NCBI RefSeq assembly: GCF_002899455.1
Contig: NZ_PPFB01000001.1
Coordinates: 6,394,501 to 6,458,500 of the forward strand
Direction: 5' to 3'
Source of the DNA: Streptomyces sp. DH-12
Lineage (GTDB): Bacteria; Actinomycetota; Actinomycetes; Streptomycetales; Streptomycetaceae
Length of the DNA: 64,000 nucleotides
The notes beneath the pieces are model-generated. The model was not told the DNA's origin. It saw nothing but the letters and a program-made list of their open reading frames with translations, and searched no databases. Positions 49,094 through 57,684 of the stretch are shown here, one piece after another. Numbering within the stretch: the first letter of the stretch is position 1; every line of letters begins with the position of its first letter. A program made the position numbers and the translations under genes.

Positions 49094-49864
49094 ATGCTGC
49101 GCGCCCTCGCCGTCGACGACGAACGCCCCTCGCTGGAGGAACTGCTGTACCTGCTGAACGCCGACCCGCGCATCGGGAGCGCGGAAGGCGCCGGCGACGC
49201 CACCGAGGCCCTGCGCCGCATCAACCGGGCACTGGAGTCGGGACCCGACGGGCCCGACGCCATCGACGTCGTCTTCCTCGACATCCAGATGCCCGGCCTC
49301 GACGGACTCGACCTGGCCCGGCTGCTCACCGGCTTCGCCCGGCCGCCGCTCGTCGTGTTCGTCACCGCCCACGAGGACTTCGCCGTCCAGGCCTTCGACC
49401 TCAAGGCCGTCGACTACGTGCTGAAACCCGTCCGCAAGGAACGCCTGGCCGAAGCCGTGCGGCGGGCCGCCGCCCAGCGCGGCACCACCCCCCGCGACGC
49501 CGCCCCGCGCATCCCCGTGCACGAGCCCGACCCCGACCACATGGCCGTCGAACTGGGCGGCGTCACCCGCTTCGTCGCCGTCGACGACATCACCCACGTC
49601 GAGGCGCAGGGCGACTACGCCCGCCTGCACACCGACCGCGGCAGCCACCTCGTGCGCATCCCGCTGTCCACCCTGGAGGAGCGCTGGCGCTCCCGCGGCT
49701 TCGTCCGCATCCACCGCCGCCACCTGGTCGCCCTGCGCCACATAGGGGAACTACGGCTGGGCGCGGGCACGGTGAGCGTCCTGATCGGCTCCGAGGAACT
49801 CCAGGTCAGCAGGCGCCACGCCCGCGAACTGCGGGACCTGCTGATGCGCCGGACCACCGGCTGA
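49094..49864 (+). CDS. LytTR-family response regulator
   Basis: 256 residues. Receiver with AVDDERPSLEEL, the phospho-acceptor Asp in VVFLDIQMPGLDGLDL (near 57), and Lys in YVLKPVRKE. The C-terminal LytTR DNA-binding domain has VDDITHVEAQGDYARLHT and FVRIHRRHLVALRHI. It heads a four-gene operon with a small membrane protein, a sodium/solute symporter and its histidine kinase, so transport and sensing of one solute seem linked. Confidence 0.94.
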   Translation: MLRALAVDDERPSLEELLYLLNADPRIGSAEGAGDATEALRRINRALESGPDGPDAIDVVFLDIQMPGLDGLDLARLLTGFARPPLVVFVTAHEDFAVQAFDLKAVDYVLKPVRKERLAEAVRRAAAQRGTTPRDAAPRIPVHEPDPDHMAVELGGVTRFVAVDDITHVEAQGDYARLHTDRGSHLVRIPLSTLEERWRSRGFVRIHRRHLVALRHIGELRLGAGTVSVLIGSEELQVSRRHARELRDLLMRRTTG

Positions 49865-49881
49865 CCGGGGGAGAGGCCCGC

Positions 49882-50277
49882 ATGCCCCAGGAACCCGCCG
49901 AGCGCCGGGTGGTCGTCACCGGCCCGCCCCGCCGCGCCCTCCCCCACGCCCGGCCCCGCTCGCGCGGGTGGCACCCCCACTCCACGGGCCGCTACCGCCC
50001 GCGCACCGAGATCGACGAGCAGACCACCCTCGGCCACACCTACGTCCGCTCCCTGATGCGCATCCAGCTGCGCACCGGGCTCACCGTGTTCGCCGTGCTC
50101 GCGCTGCTCATCGGCCCGCTGCCGCTGGTCTTCGCCGCCGCCCCGGACGCCCGCCGCCTCGAGTGGGCGGTCCTCGGCTTCGGGCTCTACCCCCCGCTGG
50201 TCCTGCTCGCCCGCTGGTACGTCCGCCGCGCCGAACGCAACGAACGCGACTTCGTCCGGCTCGTCGAGGACCGCTGA
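49882..50277 (+). CDS. Small two-helix membrane protein (DUF485-like)
   Basis: 131 residues from ATG 49882 (GGGGAGAGG seven bases before). After a basic, proline-rich N-terminal 55 residues come two hydrophobic helices (FAVLALLIGPLPLVFAAAPDA and WAVLGFGLYPPLVLLARWYVRRAERNERDF). This resembles the DUF485 proteins encoded next to ActP-type acetate symporters, which are thought to assist the transporter. Placed between the response regulator and the symporter genes. Confidence 0.75.
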   Translation: MPQEPAERRVVVTGPPRRALPHARPRSRGWHPHSTGRYRPRTEIDEQTTLGHTYVRSLMRIQLRTGLTVFAVLALLIGPLPLVFAAAPDARRLEWAVLGFGLYPPLVLLARWYVRRAERNERDFVRLVEDR

Positions 50278-50298
50278 GACCCCGGGAACCGCACCACC

Positions 50299-52011
50299 GT
50301 GAACACCGCCTACGCCGTCACCGCCGTCGCGCTCGTCGCCGTCGCGACCGTCCTCGTCGGCGCCTTCGGTCTGCGCATATCCCGCACCACCTCCGACTTC
50401 TACGTCGCCTCCCGCACCGTCGGCCCCCGCCTCAACGCGGCCGCCATCAGCGGCGAGTACCTCTCCGCCGCCTCCTTCCTGGGCATCGCCGGACTCGTCC
50501 TCGTCCAGGGTCCGGACATGCTCTGGTACCCGGTCGGCTACACCGCCGGCCACCTGGTGCTCCTGCTGTTCGTCGCCGCCCCGCTGCGCCGCTCCGGCGC
50601 CTACACGCTGCCCGACTTCGCCGAGGCCCGGCTCTCCTCGCACGCGGTACGGCGGCTCGCCGGCGCCCTCGTCGTCGGCGTCGGCTGGCTCTACCTGCTG
50701 CCCCAGCTCCAGGGCGCCGGACTCACCCTCACCGTGCTCACCGGCGCGCCCGACTGGCTCGGCGGGGTGATCGTCGCCGTCGTCGTCACGGTCATCGTGG
50801 CCGCCGGCGGCATGCGCAGCATCACCTTCGTCCAGGCCTTCCAGTACTGGCTGAAGCTGACCGCCCTGCTGGTGCCCGCGCTCTTCCTGGTGCTCGCCTG
50901 GCAGAGCGACGGCGCGCCCAGCCACGCCTTCGACGAGCCCGCCGGGTTTCGCGAACAGCGCGTGGTGCGCGTCGACGACACCGTCGACCTGCGCCTCACC
51001 GCCCCGCTCACCGTCACCGTGGACGGCACCGTCGACGGCCGGGAGCACACCGGGGACGAGGTCCGCCTGCCCGCCGGCACCCACCGCGTCGACGGCGGCA
51101 CCCGCCTCACCTTCGCCGAAGGCGCCGAGGTGCCCGCCACCGGACACGGCGCCGACGACGCCCTGTCGCCCTCCCGCGCCGAGAGCCGCGCGGAACGCCC
51201 GCTGTACGCCACGTACGGGCTGATCTTCGCGACCTTCTTCGGCACCATGGGCCTGCCGCACGTGGTGGTCCGCTTCTACACCAGCCCGCACGGGGTCGCC
51301 GCCCGCCGCACCACCGTCGCCGTCCTCGGCCTGATCGGCGCCTTCTACCTGCTGCCGCCCGTCTACGGCGCCCTCGGCCGGCTCTACGCCCCCGAGCTCA
51401 CCCTCACCGGGGACGCGGACGCCGCCGTCCTGCTGCTGCCCGGCCGGATGATCGGCGGCACCGGCGGCGATCTGCTGGGCGCGCTGGTCGCCGGGGGAGC
51501 GTTCGCCGCGTTCCTGTCCACCGCCTCCGGGCTCACCATGGCCGTGGCCGGCGTGCTCACCCAGGACGTGCTGCCCTCCCGCGGCGTGCGCCACTTCCGG
51601 CTCGGCACCGTGCTCGCCATGGCTGTCCCGATGGCCGCGAGCGTTCTGGTCGGCGGGCTGCCGGTGGCCGACGCCGTGGGTCTCGCCTTCGCCGTGTCCG
51701 CCTCGTCGTTCTGCCCGCTGCTCGTCCTCGGCATCTGGTGGCGGCGGCTGACCCCGCCGGGCGCGGCCGCCGGGATGCTGATCGGCGGGGGCTCCGCGTT
51801 CCTCGCCGTCGCCGCCACCATGACGGGCTACCCGGGCGCCGGGCCCTGGCACGCGCTGCTCGCCTGGCCCGCCCTCTGGTCGGTGCCGCTCGGCTTCCTC
51901 ACCATGGTGCTGGTCTCCCTGGCCACGCCGGGCCGGGTGCCGCCCGGCACGGCCGCGGTCCTGGCCCGCTTCCACCTGCCGGAAGAGCTGCGTACGGAGG
52001 TGTCCGCATGA
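50299..52011 (+). CDS. Sodium:solute symporter (ActP-like SSS family)
   Basis: 570 residues, GTG start. About 13 transmembrane segments of the SSS family; the ISGEYLSAASFLGIAGLVL and DMLWYPVGYTAGHLVLL signatures match acetate/monocarboxylate symporters. It carries a large hydrophilic insert at residues about 206-305 (VDDTVDLRLTAPLTVTVDG ... RLTFAEGAEVPATG), strand-rich, between two membrane helices. Substrate is probably a short organic acid. The stop overlaps the ATG of the histidine kinase (ATGA). Confidence 0.9.
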   Translation: MNTAYAVTAVALVAVATVLVGAFGLRISRTTSDFYVASRTVGPRLNAAAISGEYLSAASFLGIAGLVLVQGPDMLWYPVGYTAGHLVLLLFVAAPLRRSGAYTLPDFAEARLSSHAVRRLAGALVVGVGWLYLLPQLQGAGLTLTVLTGAPDWLGGVIVAVVVTVIVAAGGMRSITFVQAFQYWLKLTALLVPALFLVLAWQSDGAPSHAFDEPAGFREQRVVRVDDTVDLRLTAPLTVTVDGTVDGREHTGDEVRLPAGTHRVDGGTRLTFAEGAEVPATGHGADDALSPSRAESRAERPLYATYGLIFATFFGTMGLPHVVVRFYTSPHGVAARRTTVAVLGLIGAFYLLPPVYGALGRLYAPELTLTGDADAAVLLLPGRMIGGTGGDLLGALVAGGAFAAFLSTASGLTMAVAGVLTQDVLPSRGVRHFRLGTVLAMAVPMAASVLVGGLPVADAVGLAFAVSASSFCPLLVLGIWWRRLTPPGAAAGMLIGGGSAFLAVAATMTGYPGAGPWHALLAWPALWSVPLGFLTMVLVSLATPGRVPPGTAAVLARFHLPEELRTEVSA

Positions 52012-53213
52012 GCGGTTTCCTCGCCGGTCTGCTGGTCGCCGTGCTGCCCCTGCTGGCCGCCGGCTTCTGGCTGGGCCGGCGCACGGCACGGCCCGCCAGC
52101 CTCGCCGGGCTCGGCACACCCGTCGAGCACGCCACCTTCGAGACCCTGCACACCGCCTCGCTGGCCACGCCCCCGCTGCGCGCGGGCCTCACCGAGGAGA
52201 CCGCCCGCAAGTCGGCCCGCAAGCTGCGCTCCCTGCTCGGCACCGACGCCCTGTGCCTCACCGACCGCGAGCAGGTCCTCGTCTGGGACGGCGTCGGCGC
52301 CCACCACCGCACCGAGATCATGGAGCGCCTCACCGGCCCCCTGGACACCGGCCGCGGCGAGGCCTTCCCGCTGACCTGCGACACCCCCGACTGCGCCGTC
52401 CGCTGGGCGGTGGTCGCCCCGCTCACCGTCGACGACCGGGTGCACGGCGCGCTCGTCGCCTGCGCGCCCCGCGAGTCGGCGGTGCTGGTCAGGGCCGCCG
52501 GGGAGGTCGCCCGCTGGGTCTCCGTCCAGCTGGAGCTGGCCGACCTGGACCAGTCCCGCACCCGGCTGATCGAGGCGGAGATCCGGGCCCTGCGCGCACA
52601 GATCTCCCCGCACTTCATCTTCAACTCGCTCGCGGTGATCGCGTCCTTCGTGCGCACCGACCCCGAGCGCGCCCGCGAGCTGCTGCTGGAGTTCGCCGAC
52701 TTCACCCGCTACTCGTTCCGCCGGCACGGCGACTTCACCACCCTGGCCGACGAACTGCACGCCATCGACCACTACCTGGCGCTGGTGCGGGCGCGCTTCG
52801 GCGACCGGCTCTCGGTCACCCTGCAGATCGCGCCCGAGGTGCTGCCGGTCGCGCTGCCCTTCCTGTGCCTCCAGCCGCTGGTGGAGAACGCCGTGAAGCA
52901 CGGTCTGGAGGGCAAGGCCGACACGTGCCGCATCCAGATCACCGCGCAGGACGCGGGCGCCGAGGCGCTGGTGGTCATCGAGGACGACGGGGCGGGCATG
53001 GACCCCGAGCTGCTGCGCCGCATTCTCGCCCGGGAGGTCAGCCCGACGGGCGGCATCGGCCTGTCCAACGTCGACGACCGGCTCCGCCAGGTCTACGGCG
53101 ACGACCACGGGCTGGTCATCGAGACGGCCGCGGGCGCGGGCATGAAGATCACCGTCCGGCTGCCGAAGTACCAGCCGGGCGTCCATCTGGCGGGGCGGCT
53201 CACCCCGCGGTGA
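52008..53213 (+). CDS. LytS-type sensor histidine kinase
   Basis: 401 residues. One N-terminal membrane segment (FLAGLLVAVLPLLAAGFWLG), a GAF-like region (about 45-180), and the His_kinase domain: LRAQISPHFIFNSLAVIASFV with the phospho-acceptor His near residue 202, LQPLVENAVKHGLEG (N box) and GIGLSNVDDRLRQVYG. Overlaps the symporter stop and has GGAGG eight bases before the ATG. With so small a sensor part, it may read the symporter. Confidence 0.93.
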   Translation: MSGFLAGLLVAVLPLLAAGFWLGRRTARPASLAGLGTPVEHATFETLHTASLATPPLRAGLTEETARKSARKLRSLLGTDALCLTDREQVLVWDGVGAHHRTEIMERLTGPLDTGRGEAFPLTCDTPDCAVRWAVVAPLTVDDRVHGALVACAPRESAVLVRAAGEVARWVSVQLELADLDQSRTRLIEAEIRALRAQISPHFIFNSLAVIASFVRTDPERARELLLEFADFTRYSFRRHGDFTTLADELHAIDHYLALVRARFGDRLSVTLQIAPEVLPVALPFLCLQPLVENAVKHGLEGKADTCRIQITAQDAGAEALVVIEDDGAGMDPELLRRILAREVSPTGGIGLSNVDDRLRQVYGDDHGLVIETAAGAGMKITVRLPKYQPGVHLAGRLTPR

Positions 53214-53221
53214 GCCGCCCC
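53192..53221. terminator. Terminator hairpin overlapping the kinase stop codon
   Basis: Perfect 13-bp stem GGGGCGGCTCACC / GGTGAGCCGCCCC with a 4-base loop. It covers the end of the kinase gene and lies between convergent genes. Confidence 0.8.
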
Positions 53222-53234
53222 CCCGTGCGTGCGG

Positions 53235-53411
53235 TCAGCTGCTCCGGGTGGCGACCATCCCGAGGGTGATCAGGCCCAGGACGACCCAGCCGAACCACAG
53301 CCAGCCGTTGCTGCCGAGCGCCACCGTGTACGCCGTGACGGCGACCAGGCCGCCGACGGTGAGCACTCCCATGGTCTTCGTCGAGGTGGAACCGTTCGTG
53401 GTGACGGGCAT
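53235..53411 (-). CDS. Small membrane protein
   Basis: 58 residues from ATG 53411, chosen because AGGAGG lies eight bases before it. Two hydrophobic helices (VLTVGGLVAVTAYTVALG and WLWFGWVVLGLITLGMVAT) joined by SNGWL. No family recognised. It lies 100 bases from the left end of the IS630 element. Confidence 0.65.
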   Translation of the reverse strand: MPVTTNGSTSTKTMGVLTVGGLVAVTAYTVALGSNGWLWFGWVVLGLITLGMVATRSS

Positions 53412-53511
53412 CGCGACACCCTCCTCTTGGTCCGGTCCCTCCATGGTGCCCCGGTTTCCGGAAAGGAGGCCGGTGCGGGACGGGCCCCCGGGGAATCCCT
53501 AGTGACCTGAG

Positions 53512-53535
53512 TCGGAGACTCGTCGTTGGTTTGGC
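53512..53535 (+). repeat. IS630 left terminal inverted repeat
   Basis: Begins GTGACCTGAGTCGGAGA; 23 of 24 bases match the right end in inverse orientation. The transposase ATG follows directly. Confidence 0.9.
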
Positions 53536-54627
53536 ATGAGTCGTCCGGGTCCGAAGATTCCGCCGTTGTCGGTGACCGATGCCCAGCGGGCCGTGCTGGA
53601 GGGCTGGGTGCGCCGCCGCTCGACCGCTCAGGCACTGGCCCAGCGTTCAAGGATCGTGCTGGAGTGCGCCGACGGACACTCGATCATGGAGGTGTCGCGC
53701 CGGCTGGGTGCCTCTCCGGACACGGTCCGCACCTGGCGGCGACGCTTCCTCGAGCGAGGGCTGGACGGCCTGTGTGACGAGCCGCGGCCCGGTGCTCCGC
53801 GGAAGATCACCGACGCGGACGTCGAGCGGGTCATCGTCAAGACGCTGGAGGAGAAGCCGAAGAACGCCACCCACTGGTCGACCAGGTCGATGGCGGCGGC
53901 CACGGGCATGTCCCAGTCCGCGATCTCGCGGATCTGGCGGGCGTTCGCCCTGGCCCCGCACCGGTCACAGACGTTCAAGCTGTCCACCGACCCGCTGTTC
54001 ATCGACAAAGTCCGTGACGTCGTCGGGTTGTATCTGGATCCGCCGGAGAAGGCCCTGGTCCTGTGTGTGGACGAGAAGTCGCAGATCCAGGCCCTCGACC
54101 GCTCTCAGCCGGTGCTGCCGATGATGCCCGGGGTTCCTGAGCGCCGCAGCCACGACTACGTCCGGGCCGGCACCACCACCCTGTTCGCGGCCCTGGAGGT
54201 CGCCACCGGCAAAGTGATCGGCTCCCTGCACCGCAGGCACCGGGCCGTGGAGTTCAAGAAGTTCCTGGCCAAGCTGGACAAGGAGGTGCCCGCCGACCTC
54301 GAGGTCCATCTCATCCTGGACAACTACGTCACCCACAAGACACCCGCCGTCAAGAAGTGGCTGCTGGCTCACCCGCGGTTCCATCTGCACTTCACTCCGA
54401 CGAGTTCGTCCTGGCTGAACCTGGTGGAGCGGTGGTTCGCCGAGCTCACGCAGAAGAAGCTCAAGCGCGGTGTCCACCGCTCCGTCCAGGCCCTCGAACG
54501 CGATATTCGTTCCTGGCTGGCCGACTGGAACGACAATCCACGACCGTTCGTCTGGACGAAGACTGCCGACGAAATCCTCGACAAAGTCGCGGCCTACTGC
54601 CGACGAATCTCCGACTCAGGTCACTAG
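53536..54627 (+). CDS. IS630-family DDE transposase
   Basis: 363 residues. N-terminal HTH domains (ALAQRSRIVLECADGHSIMEVSRRLGASPDTVRTWRRRF), then the DDE catalytic domain: first Asp in LVLCVDEKSQIQ, second in VHLILDNYVTHKT, and Glu in SSSWLNLVERWFAELT. No frameshift, so it may be active. The last sense codon is inside the right repeat and the TAG stop is formed by the duplicated TA plus the flanking G, so the stop comes from the target site. Confidence 0.95.
   Translation: MSRPGPKIPPLSVTDAQRAVLEGWVRRRSTAQALAQRSRIVLECADGHSIMEVSRRLGASPDTVRTWRRRFLERGLDGLCDEPRPGAPRKITDADVERVIVKTLEEKPKNATHWSTRSMAAATGMSQSAISRIWRAFALAPHRSQTFKLSTDPLFIDKVRDVVGLYLDPPEKALVLCVDEKSQIQALDRSQPVLPMMPGVPERRSHDYVRAGTTTLFAALEVATGKVIGSLHRRHRAVEFKKFLAKLDKEVPADLEVHLILDNYVTHKTPAVKKWLLAHPRFHLHFTPTSSSWLNLVERWFAELTQKKLKRGVHRSVQALERDIRSWLADWNDNPRPFVWTKTADEILDKVAAYCRRISDSGH
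54601..54624 (-). repeat. IS630 right terminal inverted repeat
   Basis: Read inward from 54624 it matches the left repeat at 23 of 24 positions. Encodes the C-terminal residues of the transposase. Confidence 0.9.
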
Positions 54628-55577
54628 CTGCCGCGCGCGTTCAGGGAGGCCAGGTAGGCGTTGTACGCCTCCAGCTCCTTGTCGCCGTCCCGGTCGGCGG
54701 CGCGGTCCTTGCGCCGGGCCTGCCGCTGGTCCGAGGCGTACCACTGGAACAGCAGCGCGATCAGCACCAGGACGGAGGGGACCTCGCTGAACGCCCAGGC
54801 GATGCCGCCGGCCGCGTTCTGGTCGGACAGGGCGTCGATGCCCAGCGACGCGGGCGGGTCCTGGAAGGTGGTGACCATGGGGGTGGAGGCCATCATCAGC
54901 GCGATGCCGAAGAACGCGTGGAACGGCATGCCCGCGAACAGCTCCAGCATCCGCATCAGGTGCCCCGGCCGGTGCGGCCCCGGGTCCACGCCCATGATCG
55001 GCCAGAAGAACACCAGGCCGACGGCGAGGAAGTGCACCATCATCGCCACGTGCCCGACCGCCGACCCCATCAGGAAGTCGAACAGCGGGGTGAAGTACAG
55101 GGCGTAGAGGCTCGCGATGAACATCGGGATGGTGAACAGCGGGTGCGTGACGACCCGCATGTAGCGGCTGTGCAGCAGCATCAGCAGCAGCTCGCGCGGC
55201 CCCTTGGCGCCGCGCACGGACGCCGGGGGCAGCGCCCGCAGCGCCAGGGTGACCGGGGCGCCGAGCAGGATCAGGATCGGCGACACCATGCTGATCACCA
55301 TGTGCTGCACCATGTGCACGCTGAACATCACCATGCCGTAGTCGTTCAGCGCGGTGCACATCACCAGCCCGATGCTCAGCACACCGGCGGCGAACGCCAC
55401 GGTCCGCCCCACGGGCCACTCGTCACCGCGCCGGACCAGCCGGACCACGCCCCAGCCGTACAGCGCGAGCCCCAGCAGGCAGGCGACGAGGAAGAAGGGG
55501 TCCGCCGACCAGGCGAGCCCTCGCCCCAGCGTGAACGGCGGCAGATCCATGGTCATGCCGTGCCCGCTGTGATCCAT
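54624..55577 (-). CDS. ctaG: CtaG-type cytochrome c oxidase assembly protein
   Basis: 317 residues with about seven membrane helices (FFLVACLLGLALYGWGVVRL first). MVMFSVHMVQHMVISMVSP with its histidines, PVTLALRALPP, TIPMFIASLYALYFTP and GMPFHAFFGIALMM are typical of the actinobacterial caa3_CtaG family, which helps build the copper site of terminal oxidase. The N terminus DHSGHGMTMD is His/Met-rich. ATG 55577 fits the family. The stop TAG is made from the TA duplicated by the adjacent IS630 element plus the first IS base; the protein itself is intact. Confidence 0.92.
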   Translation of the reverse strand: MDHSGHGMTMDLPPFTLGRGLAWSADPFFLVACLLGLALYGWGVVRLVRRGDEWPVGRTVAFAAGVLSIGLVMCTALNDYGMVMFSVHMVQHMVISMVSPILILLGAPVTLALRALPPASVRGAKGPRELLLMLLHSRYMRVVTHPLFTIPMFIASLYALYFTPLFDFLMGSAVGHVAMMVHFLAVGLVFFWPIMGVDPGPHRPGHLMRMLELFAGMPFHAFFGIALMMASTPMVTTFQDPPASLGIDALSDQNAAGGIAWAFSEVPSVLVLIALLFQWYASDQRQARRKDRAADRDGDKELEAYNAYLASLNARGS

Positions 55578-55631
55578 CCGCCGGCTCCATTTTCGTCCAG
55601 GTTGTACGCAATCGGTCCGCACCAGACTAGA

Positions 55632-55665
55632 ACCGCCCCCGGCGACGTCCGTCACCGGGGGCGGT
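55632..55665. terminator. Terminator after phosphofructokinase gene
   Basis: 11-bp stem ACCGCCCCCGG / CCGGGGGCGGT with a 12-base loop, between the pfk stop and the ctaG start (both minus strand). Confidence 0.7.
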
Positions 55666-55705
55666 CTGTGCGGCCCGTCTCACGCGCCGGGCGGCGGCAA
55701 CGGGG

Positions 55706-56731
55706 TCAGAGCACGCACTCCGCCTCGGCGTACCGGTCCTCCGGCACCGTCTTCAGCGTCTCGACGGCCTCGGCCAGCGACACCGTCACGATGTCGGTGC
55801 CGCGCAGCGCCGTCATCCGCCCGAAGTCGCCGCGGTGCACGGCCTCCACCGCGTGCCAGCCGAACCGGGTGGCCAGCACCCTGTCGTACGCGGTGGGCGT
55901 GCCGCCGCGCTGGACGTGGCCGAGGATCACCGGCCGGGCCTCCTTGCCGAGGCGCGACTCCAGCTCCAGGGAGAGCTGCCGGGCGATCCCGGCGAACCGC
56001 TCGTGGCCGTAGACGTCCTTGTCGCCCTCGTCGAAGTCCATGGTCCCGGGCTTCGGCTTGGCGCCCTCCGCCGCGACGACGATGGCGAACCGCTTCCCGG
56101 CCGAGAACCGCTCGCCGACCTTGGCGGTCAGCTCGTCGATGTCGAAGGGCCGCTCGGGGACCACGACGGCGTGCGCGCCGGCCGCCATGCCGGAGTGCAG
56201 CGCGATCCAGCCGGTGTGCCGGCCCATGACCTCCACGATCAGCACGCGCTGGTGCGACTCGGCGGTGGTCTTCAGCCGGTCCAGGGCCTCGGTGGCCACT
56301 CCGACGGCCGTGTCGAACCCGAAGGTGACGTCGGTGACGGCGATGTCGTTGTCGATGGTCTTCGGCACGCCGACTATCGGCAGACCGTTGTCGGACAGCA
56401 GCCGGGCCGCCTTGAGGGTGCCCTCACCGCCGATGGGGATGATCGCGTCGAGACCGAGTTCCCCGACGTGGCCCCGGGCCCGCTCCACACCGTCCCGCAG
56501 ATGCTCGGGGCGCACCCGGGAGGAGCCGAGGATGGTGCCGCCGCGGGCGAGGATGCCGCCCACCGCGTCGAGGTCGAGCTTGAGGTAGTCGCACTCCAGG
56601 AGGCCCTTCCACCCGTCGCGGAAGCCGATGACCTCGTCGCCGTGGTCGACGACGGCGCGGTGCACGACGGACCGGATGACGGCGTTCAGGCCGGGGCAGT
56701 CGCCGCCGGACGTGAGGACACCAATGCGCAT
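55706..56731 (-). CDS. pfkA: 6-phosphofructokinase
   Basis: 341 residues. GVLTSGGDCPGLNAVIR at the N terminus, IPIGGEGTLKAA near residue 104, the catalytic PKTIDNDI (Asp pair) near 123, EVMGRHTGWIAL near 165 and GHVQRGGTPTAYDR. The GGEGT form of the 104 region, with Gly rather than Asp at the key position, fits the ATP-dependent actinomycete enzymes rather than the PPi-dependent ones. ATG 56731 fits the family start. Commits fructose-6-phosphate to glycolysis. Confidence 0.95.
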   Translation of the reverse strand: MRIGVLTSGGDCPGLNAVIRSVVHRAVVDHGDEVIGFRDGWKGLLECDYLKLDLDAVGGILARGGTILGSSRVRPEHLRDGVERARGHVGELGLDAIIPIGGEGTLKAARLLSDNGLPIVGVPKTIDNDIAVTDVTFGFDTAVGVATEALDRLKTTAESHQRVLIVEVMGRHTGWIALHSGMAAGAHAVVVPERPFDIDELTAKVGERFSAGKRFAIVVAAEGAKPKPGTMDFDEGDKDVYGHERFAGIARQLSLELESRLGKEARPVILGHVQRGGTPTAYDRVLATRFGWHAVEAVHRGDFGRMTALRGTDIVTVSLAEAVETLKTVPEDRYAEAECVL

Positions 56732-56864
56732 AGCCCGAAACAACCTTCTCGAAGGGGGCCGGGACCGGACCGCGTCGTCCGGCTCGATCCCCGCCACCCT
56801 AGCCGCTCCGGGGGGCGGTGCCGCATCCCGCGTCCGCCTGCTGGACGACCCCGCTCACCTGTGC

Positions 56865-56912
56865 GGAGGAGGCGTCAGACGGGCCGTTCCGGGCCCCTCC
56901 GACGCCTCCTCC
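56865..56912. terminator. Terminator after gatD
   Basis: 12-bp stem GGAGGAGGCGTC / GACGCCTCCTCC with an inner GGGCC/GGCCC hairpin in its 24-base loop, 20 bases after the gatD stop. Confidence 0.75.
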
Positions 56913-56931
56913 GGGGTGTTCGTCCAGCGTC

Positions 56932-57660
56932 TCACGCGGGCTGCTGGGCGGCCGCGATGCGCTCGTCGCGCAGGGCCTCGTACCAGCGGTCGTCGGTCGG
57001 CGGCAGGGCGTTGACGTCCAGCGCCAGCTTCAGCAGCAGGTCCGCGATCTGCGGGTTGCGGGCCAGCACCGGACCGTGCATGTACGTGCCGAAGACGGTC
57101 TCGTTGTACGCGCCCTCGGTGCCGTCCCCGGTGCCGTTGCCGTTGCCGAAACGGACCTGGGCCAACGGGCGTGCCGTAGGGCCCAGGTGGGTGACGCCCT
57201 GGTGGTTCTCGAACCCGGTCAGCGGGGGCAGGCCCAGCGCCGGGTTGATGTCCGCGAGGACGTCGCCCACGCAGCGGGCGCCCTCGCCGCGCACCGACAC
57301 CACGTCGAGCAGGCCGAGGCCCGGCTGGCGCTGGCCGAGGTCGTTGATGAACTCGTGGCCGAGGATCTGGTAGCCGGCGCAGACCGAGAAGACGATCGCG
57401 CCGTTCCCCACGGCCCGGTGCAGCCCGCCGTCGCGGCGCAGCCGCTCGGCGGCCAGCCGCTGCGGGCGGTCCTCGCCGCCGCCGATCAGGTAGATGTCGC
57501 CGGAGGTCGGGATCGGCTGGTCGCTGCGCACGTCGAGCCGTGCCACGTCCAGGCCGCGCTGCCGCGCCCGGCGCTCGACGACGAGGACGTTGCCCTGGTC
57601 GCCGTAGGTGCTGAGCAGGTCCGGGTAGATCCAGACGACCCGCAGCTGGTTGTCGCTCAC
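56932..57660 (-). CDS. gatD: Lipid II isoglutaminyl synthase, glutaminase subunit GatD
   Basis: 242 residues, class I (CobB/CobQ-type) glutamine amidotransferase. The nucleophile Cys is in VFSVCAGYQILG near residue 94, GFENHQG follows, and the catalytic His is in GTYMHGPVLARNP near 194. With MurT, encoded 24 bases upstream, it amidates the alpha-carboxyl of D-Glu in the lipid II stem peptide, an essential wall modification in Gram-positive bacteria. Confidence 0.93.
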   Translation of the reverse strand: MSDNQLRVVWIYPDLLSTYGDQGNVLVVERRARQRGLDVARLDVRSDQPIPTSGDIYLIGGGEDRPQRLAAERLRRDGGLHRAVGNGAIVFSVCAGYQILGHEFINDLGQRQPGLGLLDVVSVRGEGARCVGDVLADINPALGLPPLTGFENHQGVTHLGPTARPLAQVRFGNGNGTGDGTEGAYNETVFGTYMHGPVLARNPQIADLLLKLALDVNALPPTDDRWYEALRDERIAAAQQPA

Positions 57661-57684
57661 TTCAAGTCCCCTGAGGTGTCGTGG

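Larger units (their letters stand above)
53512..54624 (+). mobile_element. IS630-family insertion sequence (complete)
   Basis: 1113 bases. Ends are 24-bp imperfect inverted repeats (53512-53535 and 54601-54624), both beginning GTGACCTGAGTCGGAGA and differing at one base. A TA lies on each side (53510-53511 and 54625-54626), the target duplication expected of IS630/Tc1-type elements. One intact transposase gene fills the element. It sits in the stop codon of ctaG. Confidence 0.93.

Noticed and set aside
53500..54640. Composite transposon or integrated island
   Set aside because: Only one simple IS with TA duplications is present; flanking genes are ordinary core genes.
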